Source of the DNA: Bacillus sp. V3-13
GTDB lineage: Bacteria; Bacillota; Bacilli; Bacillales; Cytobacillaceae
Assembly (NCBI RefSeq): GCF_002860165.1
Contig: NZ_PGUZ01000014.1
Span: 1-60,041, forward strand
Direction: 5' to 3'
Length of the DNA stretch: 60,041 nucleotides
Part shown: positions 51,659 to 59,925 of the stretch, one piece after another
How positions within the stretch are numbered: position 1 is the first letter of the stretch
How the letters are laid out: the number at the start of each line of letters is the position of its first letter
Made by a program: the position numbers and the translations under genes
Notes under the pieces: model-generated
The model's database searches: none
The model's input: only the letters and a program-made list of their open reading frames with translations
What the model was told of the DNA's origin: nothing

Positions 51659-51716
51659 TGGGTGCTTCTCCAGGGTAAACAGACTGGTTAGGAACCGTTT
51701 AACTATGCCGGAAAAT

Positions 51717-51746
51717 AAAGTCCTTGAATTTCAAGGGCTTTTTATA
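51717..51746 (+). terminator. Terminator at the end of the microcompartment operon
   Basis: AAAG-CCTTG pairs with CAAGG-CTTT around AATTT, then TTTTTA. It lies 58 bases after the amidase stop. Confidence 0.75.
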
Positions 51747-51782
51747 TTGGGAATATCGATCTGCTTACGACAGCTCTATTAG

Positions 51783-51974
51783 AGTTCTAAAGTTGGTTCA
51801 GTGGCCAGGTTAATTTTGGTAGCATCAAATTATGGAAATGATACACATGTTAGATCAACAGAACTATATGATAAGATAAAAAGTATTAACAATTCCCTTG
51901 ATCCGCCCCGAGGTGGATTAACAGATTTTTTTATATGGCATAATGGTGTTGAGGTTAGAAAAAACGTAATGTAA
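51783..51974 (+). pseudogene. Possible coding remnant beside a dispersed repeat
   Basis: A plus-strand frame without a convincing start contains LILVASNYGNDTHVRSTELY and later RGGLTDFFIWHNGVEV before a stop at 51974. The composition looks like real protein, but I recognise no family. It includes one copy of the 45-base repeat shared with 55820-55864. The rest of 51747-52110 holds nothing I can support. Confidence 0.3.
51795..51839. repeat. 45-base dispersed repeat, copy 1
   Basis: Begins GGTTCAGTGGCC and ends TTATGGAAAT. About 36 of 45 bases match copy 2 at 55820-55864. On the minus strand both copies encode a start such as M-LPKL-x-x-x-LN-x-L, so both may come from the 5' end of one multicopy gene. 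Confidence 0.55.
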
Positions 51975-52110
51975 AAATCTGAAACTTACTAGAGTAAATC
52001 ACTGAAGCCTATTACCGGACTTTTCGAGGTGCCAAAGTTGAGTTTTAAAAAAAATGTATGATTAGCAAAAAAAAGCAAACATTCTAGAAAAGCAGAGAGT
52101 GGGAAATAAT

Positions 52111-53478
52111 ATGCAGGAACAACAATTGTCGAGAGGCCTTAAAAACAGGCACGTGCAACTAATAGCGATTGGCGGGGCAATCGGAACGGGATTATTCCTT
52201 GGAGCAGGCAAATCTATTCACTTAGCAGGACCATCGATTTTATTTGCTTACATGATTACAGGCGTTATTTGCTTTTTCATCATGCGCGCACTTGGAGAAC
52301 TGCTCTTAACCAATTTGAATTATCATTCTTTTGTTGACTTTATTAACGACTATTTAGGCAACATGGCAGCATTTATCACCGGGTGGACTTACTGGTTTTG
52401 CTGGATTTCAATCGCAATGGCAGACTTAACAGCAGTTGGTCTCTATACCCAATTTTGGCTTCCTGAAGTACCACAGTGGATGCCAGGATTAATTGCGCTC
52501 GTAATATTGCTGATTATGAACCTTGCAACGGTAAAACTTTTTGGCGAATTGGAATTCTGGTTCGCATTAATTAAAGTCATCGCGATTTTAGCGCTGATTG
52601 TTATCGGTATTTTTATGATTATCAAAGGTTTTTCCACCAATTCAGGCGCATCCAGCTTCACCAATCTATGGAGCCACGGAGGCATGTTCCCAAATGGCAT
52701 AAATGGCTTTATCCTCTCATTCCAGATGGTTGTGTTTGCGTTTGTTGGCATTGAACTGGTAGGACTTACAGCGGGTGAAACAGAAGACCCGGAAAAAGTG
52801 ATCCCAAAAGCAATCAATAATATCCCTATACGGGTTTTAATTTTCTACATTGGCGCACTTATTGTCATTATGAGTATTTATCCGTGGAACGCCGTCAACC
52901 CAATGGAAAGCCCATTTGTACAAGTCTTCGTTGCGGTTGGTATCGCGGCAGCTGCTGGTATCGTCAATTTTGTCGTTCTAACATCCGCAGCTTCTGCATG
53001 TAACAGCGCGATCTTCAGTACAAGCCGGATGATATACTCACTTGCCAAAGAAAAAAATGCACCTGTACCATTTACAAAGCTTACATCCCGCAAAGTACCA
53101 TCCAATGCATTGTTCTTTTCAACTGTCGTTATTCTAATTGCCGTTGTTTTAAACTATGTAATGCCAGAAGGAGTATTTACGCTTATTACAAGTATTTCTA
53201 CAGTATGTTTCATCTTTATCTGGGGAATTACTATCATCAGCCATTTGAAATACCGTAAAACAAGACCAGATCTAGCGAAAGTGAACAAATTTAAATTGCC
53301 ACTTTATCCATTTTCAAATTACTTGATCCTTGCTTTCCTGGCGTTTGTTCTCGTCGTGCTGGCACTTGCGGAAGACACTCGTGTCGCCCTGTTCGTAACT
53401 CCTGTTTGGTTTATTTTGCTGATTGCGGTTTATAAGATGCGGAAAACGAAGCCGAACCAGCGACATGTAACTATTTAA
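52111..53478 (+). CDS. aapA: Amino acid permease, AapA-like
   Basis: A 455-residue APC permease with twelve membrane segments. The N-terminal run LKNRHVQLIAIGGAIGTGLF, then FITGWTYWFCWISIAMADLT and the ETEDPEKVIPKAIN loop, match Bacillus AapA, a D-serine/D-alanine/glycine importer, very closely as I recall it. The start is ATG 52111. It sits behind the microcompartment terminator and has its own terminator, so it is a separate unit. Confidence 0.9.
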   Translation: MQEQQLSRGLKNRHVQLIAIGGAIGTGLFLGAGKSIHLAGPSILFAYMITGVICFFIMRALGELLLTNLNYHSFVDFINDYLGNMAAFITGWTYWFCWISIAMADLTAVGLYTQFWLPEVPQWMPGLIALVILLIMNLATVKLFGELEFWFALIKVIAILALIVIGIFMIIKGFSTNSGASSFTNLWSHGGMFPNGINGFILSFQMVVFAFVGIELVGLTAGETEDPEKVIPKAINNIPIRVLIFYIGALIVIMSIYPWNAVNPMESPFVQVFVAVGIAAAAGIVNFVVLTSAASACNSAIFSTSRMIYSLAKEKNAPVPFTKLTSRKVPSNALFFSTVVILIAVVLNYVMPEGVFTLITSISTVCFIFIWGITIISHLKYRKTRPDLAKVNKFKLPLYPFSNYLILAFLAFVLVVLALAEDTRVALFVTPVWFILLIAVYKMRKTKPNQRHVTI

Positions 53479-53519
53479 AAAAGTTCCCCTTTGTGAGAGA
53501 TATAATAGAAGATATAGCA

Positions 53520-53549
53520 GACCACCAACATGTTTTGGTGGTCTTTTTA
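53520..53549 (+). terminator. Terminator of the permease gene
   Basis: GACCACCAA/TTGGTGGTC stem with CATGTT loop, then TTTTT. Confidence 0.92.
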
Positions 53550-53634
53550 AGTGCTTATGTGTGCAGCCAGGCAGGGGCGCTATGAATTTTGATTTACGTT
53601 CATGGTTTTATATACCGAAAGGGGGTGGTACTGT

Positions 53635-53721
53635 ATGACAGTTTTTGAGGCTTTGATGCTTGCTTGTACTTTTACAAGCCTGATCGTTGCTGTACTGTCA
53701 TTTAATAACTATAAAAAATAA
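53635..53721 (+). CDS. Holin-like type I toxin peptide
   Basis: A 28-residue peptide, MTVFEALMLACTFTSLIVAV followed by LSFNNYKK. The opening MTVFEAL, one membrane helix and a lysine end are those of the Bacillus/Staphylococcus holin-like toxin family (BsrG/TxpA-like type I toxins). AAGGGGGTGG gives a very strong ribosome site 5-6 bases upstream. The stop codon falls in a hairpin shared with a probable antisense RNA. Too short for normal gene callers. Confidence 0.75.
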   Translation: MTVFEALMLACTFTSLIVAVLSFNNYKK

Positions 53722-53852
53722 TCCACCTTTGAGTTAACCCGCTCAGGTGGATTATCTGCGCTTTACGATCCCCTTGACCAGGGAACCTGCTATTGCAAGA
53801 CCGTATTGGTGTTAGAGCACCGACGGTCTTTTTTAAATATATGTCTAATCTT
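53709..53852 (-). ncRNA. Probable antisense RNA antitoxin
   Basis: On the minus strand a promoter is visible: TTGCTT (complement of 53881-53886), 16 bases, TATAAT (complement of 53859-53864). Transcription from about 53852 would end at ATAATCCACC/GGTGGATTAT (53755-53718), which on this strand is followed directly by TTTTTTA. The RNA of about 140 bases overlaps the 3' end of the toxin mRNA, as RatA and SR4 overlap TxpA and BsrG. Confidence 0.6.
53797..53834 (+). terminator. Toxin mRNA terminator
   Basis: AAGACCGT-GGTG pairs with CACC-ACGGTCTT, then T run. It sits about 75 bases past the toxin stop, so the mRNA covers the whole antisense region. Confidence 0.85.
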
Positions 53853-54534
53853 AATTTTATTATACCCAATCATGGATGAAAAGCAAACGAGTTATAAAGC
53901 AAAGCTATGTTAAACAATCGCGCTCTTTAATGGAATAAATGTTCCCTAATTAATCAAGGAGGTATTCGGTTTAATCCATATTGAGCCGCAGGTTAGGTTC
54001 GCTATGGTTCCTGTCATCGCGCTGGCCCGATCGGAGATTACAGCTTGCTATTTTGGATAAACAAATCGAACAAATTTATTACTGATTTTCTCCGATCAGT
54101 AGTACTTGCGAAGCAAGATGGGTATAGAAAAATGTTGGTAAAATATTGTCTTCTCTGCCCTTGGGCAGAAGTATAATTAAACTTTTATTTCTTTCCAAAA
54201 CATAATGACCATTGCTCAAGAAGAAGGTATTCAAACAATGATCCACTATCTAGACCAGAAAGGAATATGAGAATATGGTGTCGAATAAGAATCATATGTT
54301 AGTCAACTCTTGTCTGTTTACTGTAACAGACACAAACACGAGACTTCGACATACAGCTTATTTTTGCTGACGAGCAGGATAAGTTTAATACTTGATAAGT
54401 ATCTGCATATGCATCTTTCCGGAGACGGAAGTGAGGGTCTGAGAATTCCTGGCCACCACATCGCAGTTATTTATTATTTTTCTAATTATCAAGCTTTATA
54501 TTGTTGGATTTTCGGTTGTCTAAAGGGGGACATT
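53835..54534. other. Intergenic region before the AraC gene
   Basis: About 700 bases. A frame at 54205-54270 reads MTIAQEEGIQTMIHYLDQKG and stops; it looks like the end of a lost gene. A small hairpin (CTGCCC/GGGCAG) is near 54158-54171. Nothing else is supported. Confidence 0.35.
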
Positions 54535-55332
54535 ATGCTGATGAAGCGGAGTTTGGAGATAGACGAAGCCGTCGCTTACATACACACGCATCTGCACGAT
54601 CAATTGACGCTGGCTCGTTTGGCAGAACACGTTGCCTACAGTCCATATCACTTCTCACGGATGTTTAAGGAGCAGGTCGGACTGTCGCCACTATATTATG
54701 TGTCTGCGCTACGGCTGCAGAAAGCGAAGGATCTGCTAATAAACACCGGCTTAAGCATACGCGATATCGGCCTGGAGATCGGCCAGCAAAGCTTAGGCAC
54801 CTTCACGACTCGATTCTCGAAGTGTGTTGGCGTAACACCGTCTGAATTTCGGCATTCACTACCGTATACAGCCGCAATGATGAATTCTCTGTTAAAACTA
54901 GGAGTTTGGCGGGAGATCGAGCCTCAACCGAGTGAATACGGAACTGTTGAAGGAACCGTTCGTACGAAATTTCCGTTTGAGGGAGTCATTTTCATCGGTT
55001 TATTCGCAAAACCGATCCCGGAAGGCATCCCTATGAGAGGTACTTTAATGCCCGGCCCAGGAGCATTCTCTATAACAGGCGTAAAGCCGGGTACTTATTA
55101 TTTGATGGCAACAGCCGTTCCCTGGGGTTCTCAGGAGACCGATATTCTTCTTCCTTATGCGACCCTTCGAACTCACATCCACAAGCCTCTCATCGTGACT
55201 CCATACGGAAGAGTTGTGAAGCAAGAGGTTATCCTCAATAAACCTCGTCAGGATGACCCGCCAATCTTGACCTCCTTGCCGTTGCTTATGAACAGGTTCC
55301 TTAAGCGGATGGGCAAACACAATAATCGGTAA
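54535..55332 (+). CDS. AraC-family transcriptional regulator
   Basis: A 265-residue regulator with an N-terminal AraC/XylS DNA-binding domain (about 5-105). The first HTH is LTLARLAEHVAYSPYHFSRM, and the second ends SFGTFTTRF-like as LGTFTTRFSKCVGVTPSEFR. The C-terminal part (110-265) is a beta-rich ligand domain I cannot name. AAAGGGGGA puts the start at ATG 54535; upstream codons in the same frame lack signals. A truncated SRPBCC gene lies downstream on the other strand, a family often controlled by such regulators. Confidence 0.87.
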   Translation: MLMKRSLEIDEAVAYIHTHLHDQLTLARLAEHVAYSPYHFSRMFKEQVGLSPLYYVSALRLQKAKDLLINTGLSIRDIGLEIGQQSLGTFTTRFSKCVGVTPSEFRHSLPYTAAMMNSLLKLGVWREIEPQPSEYGTVEGTVRTKFPFEGVIFIGLFAKPIPEGIPMRGTLMPGPGAFSITGVKPGTYYLMATAVPWGSQETDILLPYATLRTHIHKPLIVTPYGRVVKQEVILNKPRQDDPPILTSLPLLMNRFLKRMGKHNNR

Positions 55333-55423
55333 CAAACGGAGCCTTTCTTCAAATACGTATTATCGCTCATTTATACAACGAAAAAACAGATGGATCTTTA
55401 TTGAAGCCGTTAGTAAAAAAGAA

Positions 55424-55446
55424 AGGAGTTGTTTTAAACAACTCCT
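55424..55446 (-). terminator. Terminator of the SRPBCC remnant
   Basis: AGGAGTTGT/ACAACTCCT stem; on the minus strand it is followed by TTCTTTTTT. Confidence 0.75.
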
Positions 55447-55463
55447 GATACCTTTTATCTTAT

Positions 55464-55586
55464 CTACTGAAGCTCTTCCAAAAGACCGTCGAGGCGCTCA
55501 AATTGTGAGGCAAATCCTTGGACTATACCCATTTCGATTACTCGCTGAAGATCCTCGACTGATGCGAATTGCGAACGCGTTATAAG
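55464..55586 (-). pseudogene. SRPBCC (AHSA1-like) protein C-terminal fragment
   Basis: The minus strand reads SVEDLQRVIEMGIVQGFASQ then FERLDGLLEELQ and a stop, the conserved end of SRPBCC/AHSA1-domain proteins. The upstream 100 residues are missing, while the natural terminator remains. Confidence 0.65.
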
Positions 55587-55853
55587 TTATTTTAAAACAA
55601 TGGTAGCATATATTAAGGGTTTATTCGGTATTTCCGTGTGCAAAAGTTGAGTTATATAATTACTTCCACCAAGTGATATTATCCAAAGATATCTTCTTGC
55701 TATTAGGATTTTAGATTCATCTATGGCTGAAGCAGCTACGAAGTACTTCTTGCAGTTATTTAGACCTATATCCAATGCTAATTTAGAGTAATTTTTAAAT
55801 TGGATTCGGTACTTAAGTCGGTTCAGTGACAAGGGTAATTTTGGTAACATCAA
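55587..55853 (-). pseudogene. Possible TnpB-type transposase fragment
   Basis: An 88-codon minus-strand frame contains KLALDIGLNN, similar to the RuvC-I motif (DIGLNN) of TnpB/OrfB proteins, flanked by FKNY and a poorly matching run. The start has no ribosome site. Its first codons lie in the dispersed repeat. The element ends are not visible. Confidence 0.35.
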
Positions 55854-55864
55854 CTTATGGAATT
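55820..55864. repeat. 45-base dispersed repeat, copy 2
   Basis: Begins GGTTCAGTGACA and ends TTATGGAATT; related to copy 1 at 51795-51839. The two flank the permease, toxin and AraC genes in the same orientation. Confidence 0.55.
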
Positions 55865-55904
55865 AAATGGTTTAATGCCATCGGAATGAAGTAAGGAGGT
55901 TGCC

Positions 55905-56222
55905 ATGGATTTAGATCTTTTGGAACAGCTTGAGAGAAAAGCGAAACGTCAAAAGTATCTTTGGATGATAGAGATCCTGCAAGGTTACAAGTCCAATATT
56001 AGAGAAGCTGCTGCTCATTTCGAAGACGGAGTCGCAGTTTATCGAAGTGCCCATGGCTGTTATGCGGCCAATTGGCAGGGCCAGTCGCGTGAAGCCTATG
56101 AGTTGATCGCTGGTGAATTGAACCAGACAGCCAATCAGGTTGATGCTTTAGGGGACGAACTTGTAAGTGAAGTTGCCTCGGAAATTAAAAAGTTGCACAG
56201 GAAAGTGGAGGCCCTGTCATGA
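55905..56222 (+). CDS. YwqH/WXG-like partner of a polymorphic toxin
   Basis: A 105-residue, nearly all-helical protein in the size range of ESX/LXG-associated small partners, with HGCYAANWQGQSREAY, a WQG-type motif between two long helices. Such proteins (YwqH/DUF5082 type) chaperone LXG-like toxins for type VII secretion. AAGGAGG precedes the ATG. It overlaps the toxin gene by four bases. Confidence 0.8.
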   Translation: MDLDLLEQLERKAKRQKYLWMIEILQGYKSNIREAAAHFEDGVAVYRSAHGCYAANWQGQSREAYELIAGELNQTANQVDALGDELVSEVASEIKKLHRKVEALS

Positions 56223-57448
56223 CCCGGATCCAGATCAAAGTGGATGACCTGGAGGAGTTCGCGGATCAGATTGGCAAAGCGGAGAGGGATTGCAGTCAAG
56301 CTCTTAACGCCGTAACCTGGCACTTCAACTCACTGCTGGCTGACTTTCCAGGCGTTTTGCCTGGCGGGATCCAGGATCTTGAAGCGGAGTTCAAGGAAGC
56401 GATCAGGCGATACAAGGATAAACTGGACGAAGCGCAACATTTGATCAAAATGACGGCAGGCGGGATGAGAGAGGCCGATCAAAAGCTGGCCGGAGAGATC
56501 GGCGAATTTCTTCTTGAAGTGGTCGGATGGTACGATGTCCAGCGGATTTTCGCCGAATATGACCCGATCACAGGCGAAAAGCTTTCAGCTGGAGAACGGG
56601 CACTTGCCACCGGCATGGTTTTAGCTACCCTTTTCCCGCCGGCAAAGGTGGTCGGGGTCGTTGGGAAAACAGCCTTTAAAGGAGGAAAAGCTGTTATTGG
56701 CGCAGCCTCCATCAGTGGACTGACATCCCTCGCGAAAAACTCGGAAGTCTTTATCAGAATGCGCAATGTGTTTAATCCGAAGAAGGTTTCCGATGCTTTT
56801 AAGGTTGTCTACAACCACGTTGTCAAAGGACCGTTAACGGCAACAAAATTATGGTTTGACAAAGCATTTAAAAAGATAGGCGACATGCCTGTACCAGCAT
56901 TCTTACAACCGCAGCTTGCCGGATATGGCAGAGTACAGAGTTCAATGAGAGAAGTATTTGCTGATGCTAAGGAATCGGTTATGCGGATAGTGAGTGGTGG
57001 GAAGAGTGACGCGGTTGGAGTTGTAAGTAATACGGGTAAAAAACCTGAGAAATTGAAGTTTACAAAAGAGCAATTAGCTACAAAACCACCCTTTTCTCGT
57101 GACCCGGAAAAATGGTTAGCAAAAGGTGGTATAATCGAAATCGATAGTGAGGGAATTTGGACTTATATTGATTGGGAGATTCCTCCAAACCGAGTTTCAT
57201 ATCCGGGTGGCTTTCCTGATTTTAAATCCGCGGGAATGGTAATACAAGAAGTTAAGATCGGTAAGTTTGAAAAATATGATACAGATTTTGCATTAGCAGA
57301 TGAACTTGCACCGAATGGGCCTAAATCGGATAAAAACACATGGCATCATCATGAAGATTTAACCACTATGCAAGAAATAAATAAAGAGTTGCATAGGAGG
57401 TTTCGACATAAGGGTGGTATGTCACTTGCTAGGAAGTCAGAAGATTAA
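56219..57448 (+). CDS. Polymorphic toxin with C-terminal HNH/WHH-type nuclease
   Basis: A 409-residue contact-dependent toxin. An N-terminal helical targeting region (1-100, YwqJ/LXG-like) precedes a pre-toxin TG segment, VVGWYDVQRIFAEYDPITGE, near 104-123, and a hydrophobic stretch (ATGMVLATLFPPAKVVG). The C-terminal domain (about 290-409) ends in NTWHHHEDLTTMQEINKELH and then RHKGG. His376-His378 with His392 and His397 form a WHH/LHH-type HNH nuclease site. The next gene is its immunity protein. GC content drops at about 57000, where the toxin cassette begins. Confidence 0.87.
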   Translation: MTRIQIKVDDLEEFADQIGKAERDCSQALNAVTWHFNSLLADFPGVLPGGIQDLEAEFKEAIRRYKDKLDEAQHLIKMTAGGMREADQKLAGEIGEFLLEVVGWYDVQRIFAEYDPITGEKLSAGERALATGMVLATLFPPAKVVGVVGKTAFKGGKAVIGAASISGLTSLAKNSEVFIRMRNVFNPKKVSDAFKVVYNHVVKGPLTATKLWFDKAFKKIGDMPVPAFLQPQLAGYGRVQSSMREVFADAKESVMRIVSGGKSDAVGVVSNTGKKPEKLKFTKEQLATKPPFSRDPEKWLAKGGIIEIDSEGIWTYIDWEIPPNRVSYPGGFPDFKSAGMVIQEVKIGKFEKYDTDFALADELAPNGPKSDKNTWHHHEDLTTMQEINKELHRRFRHKGGMSLARKSED

Positions 57449-57463
57449 TTAGGAGTGGGATAA

Positions 57464-57907
57464 ATGAATATAAATCCTTTTGGTGCAGCAACTGAAGTCG
57501 ATATTCGGAATTTGGAAGAGTATTTAGGGTTTTCGCTTCCAGAAGATTATAAAACCTTCTTGCGAAAATATAATGGAGGAACTTCAAAAGTTAGATATAG
57601 TAAATTCTTTGTGAAGGAATTAAATCAGGAGATTCCTTTAGATGTCTTATATGGAATAGATGTAGATCAAACATTTGATTTGCAAAGATGCCATGAAGAG
57701 TTTGAGGAAGATATGTTGGATCAGAGTTTGATAATTGGTGACGATCCTGGTTCTGGATTGATTGTTCTAATAACTGACCCAGAGCATTGTGGTGTATATT
57801 ATTGGGACCATTCATTTTATTTTTCACAATCGAATGAAGATGAAAATACTTATAAAATTGCAGATAGTTTTGACCTTTTTATTAACGGATTAAAGAATCC
57901 TGTTTAA
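57464..57907 (+). CDS. SMI1/KNR4 (SUKH) immunity protein
   Basis: A 147-residue SUKH-superfamily protein: IRNLEEYLGFSLPEDYKTFL, YNGG and GIDVDQTFDLQ, then LIIGDDPGSGLIVLI and VYYWDH. SUKH proteins neutralise nuclease toxins by binding them. It lies 15 bases after the nuclease toxin with AGGAG at its start, so it is the cognate immunity protein. Confidence 0.92.
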   Translation: MNINPFGAATEVDIRNLEEYLGFSLPEDYKTFLRKYNGGTSKVRYSKFFVKELNQEIPLDVLYGIDVDQTFDLQRCHEEFEEDMLDQSLIIGDDPGSGLIVLITDPEHCGVYYWDHSFYFSQSNEDENTYKIADSFDLFINGLKNPV

Positions 57908-58010
57908 GTATGATTTGTGTTGCCTTACTAAAGGTGATAGATGCTATCCGCAAGGTAAATACATTATATCTATTGCATTCTGAGTAACTACAGATACTTG
58001 CAAGAATTAA

Positions 58011-58106
58011 CAGACTTTGGTCTCACATGGTGATCCTCTGTCCGTAATCAGTACCACGAAAAACGTGTTCAATAATTATAATCAACAACTTATAGACCAG
58101 AAGTAA
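58011..58106 (+). pseudogene. C-terminal fragment, possibly of a toxin cassette
   Basis: An unstarted frame reads QTLVSHGDPLSVISTTKNVF and NNYNQQLIDQK before its stop. The context of orphan immunity genes suggests a displaced toxin end. Family not recognised. Confidence 0.35.
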
Positions 58107-58151
58107 AAGTATAGACCTGAGCAATGTTTTTATGAATAAATGGGGAAGTCA

Positions 58152-58318
58152 ATGTTATTTACTATAGACTGCGGAGAAATTTTACTGCGGGAGTTCACGA
58201 TCGATGATCAGGGTGATATATATGCCATTACGACACAGTGAAATCGTCGACTTCTTGCTTGATTGGAAACAAAACATATTGAATCTATCCAACTATATAG
58301 AGGGTAATCAAGATGGAA
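58152..58318 (+). pseudogene. GNAT acetyltransferase N-terminal fragment
   Basis: ATG 58152 after TGGGGAAG opens LFTIDCGEILLREFTIDDQG, then IYAITTQ and a stop; a frame change continues with SEIVDFLLDW. Both are the usual start of GNAT proteins (LREFT, then EIxEFLPDW). The acetyl-CoA site is absent. Confidence 0.6.
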
Positions 58319-58723
58319 ACTAAGAAAATGGAGCAACTCTATCAGCAAATTGCGAACACATTAGTGAATATGATCCCTGAAGAATGGAATAAAATCTACT
58401 TATACGCTGAGTTAAGAGAAGGCTATAAAAAAGTTTTCTTCTATTATTATCCTGAATCAGGTGTTGAGCCAGTATATAGCCTTGATATTACTGAGAAATT
58501 TGTTGTTAATGAAAATGAGTTTGATGAATTAGAAAATGACCTGTATGGATTTTTTTCTGAATTGCAGGAAGAATTTAAAATACAAGAACAGGAACAGTGG
58601 ACGAATTTAACTTTTATTCTAGATAACACAGGTCAGATGAAAATAAATTATGGCTATGAGGATCTTTCCCAAATTAGTCCTGTTGAAAAACAAGAAAGAT
58701 GGGAAGCCGAGTATATAAAGTGA
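58313..58723 (+). CDS. YezG-like immunity protein (DUF600)
   Basis: A 136-residue acidic protein of the YezG/DUF600 type. MIPEEWNKIYLYAEL, VFFYYYPESGVEPVYSLDI and EQEQWTNLTFILDNTGQMKI are typical. YezG neutralises the YeeF nuclease in B. subtilis. No intact toxin gene precedes it here, so it is an orphan immunity gene. AGAGGG precedes the ATG. It is about 45 percent identical by eye to the gene at 59136. Confidence 0.88.
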   Translation: METKKMEQLYQQIANTLVNMIPEEWNKIYLYAELREGYKKVFFYYYPESGVEPVYSLDITEKFVVNENEFDELENDLYGFFSELQEEFKIQEQEQWTNLTFILDNTGQMKINYGYEDLSQISPVEKQERWEAEYIK

Positions 58724-58834
58724 AATAAGAAAGTTCTTATTCAACACGAAATCTTATAGGGCACAGTTCCAAAGCGCTCTTTCATTCTCCTAAGAAATTA
58801 GAAGTTATCCAGAACTTTAAAACGGAGATATGTA

Positions 58835-59113
58835 ATGGAAAATGAACCAAAGGATCAACTTAGAAATCAAGTCGAAAGGGTTATAGATCTTGTTATTGCA
58901 AAAAAGAAACAAAGGGAACACCCATTTTTAGACACGCTTTTAAAGAGATTACAAGATTTATTGGAAACAATAGATGCAAATAACTATGGGGATTTAAGTA
59001 AAGATCCTAAGATAAAAGGGGCTTTGCGGGCATACTTTGACACTAATTTAATTGAAAGCTATGAAGAGCCCCTTGTTGTAGAGCTTGATAAACTGGAGAT
59101 GATGTTAAAGTAA
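58835..59113 (+). CDS. Small helical protein in the immunity array, unknown
   Basis: A 92-residue, all-helical, charged protein (LRNQVERVIDLVIAKKKQRE, LKRLQDLLETIDANNYGDLS). AAACGGAG lies before the ATG. I recognise no family. Its position between two YezG-like genes suggests another immunity protein against a lost toxin. Confidence 0.7.
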   Translation: MENEPKDQLRNQVERVIDLVIAKKKQREHPFLDTLLKRLQDLLETIDANNYGDLSKDPKIKGALRAYFDTNLIESYEEPLVVELDKLEMMLK

Positions 59114-59135
59114 AATAAAGAGGGACGATAAGGGA

Positions 59136-59591
59136 ATGGAACAATTGTATCAAAATGCGGTTGAAATACTGAATAACATGATTCCGGTACCTTGGGAAAA
59201 AATATACCTTTATGCAGAAGTCAGTGAAGATTCAAGACAAATATATTTCTATTTTTATCCAGAAGGGGAAACCGTGCCTGTCTATAGTCTTGATATCGTA
59301 AAGAAATTTAATCTTCAAGAGGATGACTTTGAGCAGTTAGAAGATGAACTATATGACTGTTTTACTGAAATTTGGGAAGAGTTTGGTAACCAAAAACAAG
59401 AAAAATGGACATATCTAACCTTCACACTTGATCATACCGGAGACTTTGATATCGAATACAATTATAATGATTTATCTGAAGTAGATTCATATGAGCAACA
59501 GATCATTTGGGAGTACAGGAATTTGGGACTTATAACTGAGGGAGAAAGACCAAAAGCAATCATTGAAAAATATATTGCAGAAAAACAATGA
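59136..59591 (+). CDS. YezG-like immunity protein (DUF600), second copy
   Basis: A 151-residue YezG/DUF600 protein with the pattern IPVPWEKIYLYAEVSEDSRQ, FYFYPEGETVPVYSLDI and EKWTYLTFTLDHTGDF. It is a diverged paralogue of the gene at 58313 with a 15-residue longer tail. A YeeF-like toxin remnant follows at 59683. The arrangement, immunity gene then toxin tip, is typical of arrays built by cassette displacement. Confidence 0.88.
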   Translation: MEQLYQNAVEILNNMIPVPWEKIYLYAEVSEDSRQIYFYFYPEGETVPVYSLDIVKKFNLQEDDFEQLEDELYDCFTEIWEEFGNQKQEKWTYLTFTLDHTGDFDIEYNYNDLSEVDSYEQQIIWEYRNLGLITEGERPKAIIEKYIAEKQ

Positions 59592-59621
59592 CGATGAGAT
59601 TCAACAAACCCATGAATTGAT

Positions 59622-59671
59622 AAAAAAGTTAAGAGACCTTGAAACTCTTTTCAAGGTCTCTTAACTTTTTT
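59622..59671 (+). terminator. Strong terminator, 23-pair stem
   Basis: Perfect stem AAAAAAGTTAAGAGACC-TTGAAA against its complement around a CTCT loop; ends the immunity array. Confidence 0.93.
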
Positions 59672-59682
59672 CATTGTCTAAA

Positions 59683-59814
59683 GTGGCGACATATGAGCAG
59701 GCCAGGAATCAAGCTCTTGAGATCATAGGAGATTTAGGTCCTGATTCAAAACCACTTATAGGAAGGTTACCATCCAGTGCTGGACACGGAAAAGTTTCTA
59801 CATTTGAGCCCTGA
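59683..59814 (+). pseudogene. YeeF-like toxin C-terminal cassette fragment
   Basis: An unstarted frame gives VATYEQARNQALEIIGDLGP and DSKPLIGRLPSSAGHGKV, then STFEP and a stop. This is the junction region that precedes the nuclease tip of YeeF-type toxins. The nuclease itself is missing. Confidence 0.65.
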
Positions 59815-59925
59815 AGTCTCTATGAGATTAATGTTTTTGGTTTTGTTGGAAAGTTGAAAGATAAGATAAGTATTTAAATCGTAAATTGCAATATTAAATG
59901 CAACACTTAGTGAAACCGCACCCCA

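Larger units (their letters stand above)
55333..55904. other. Stretch of gene remnants
   Basis: Holds the SRPBCC end (minus), its terminator, a TnpB-like fragment (minus) and repeat copy 2, all listed separately. No intact gene. AAGGAGG at about 55893-55899 belongs to the next gene. Confidence 0.5.
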
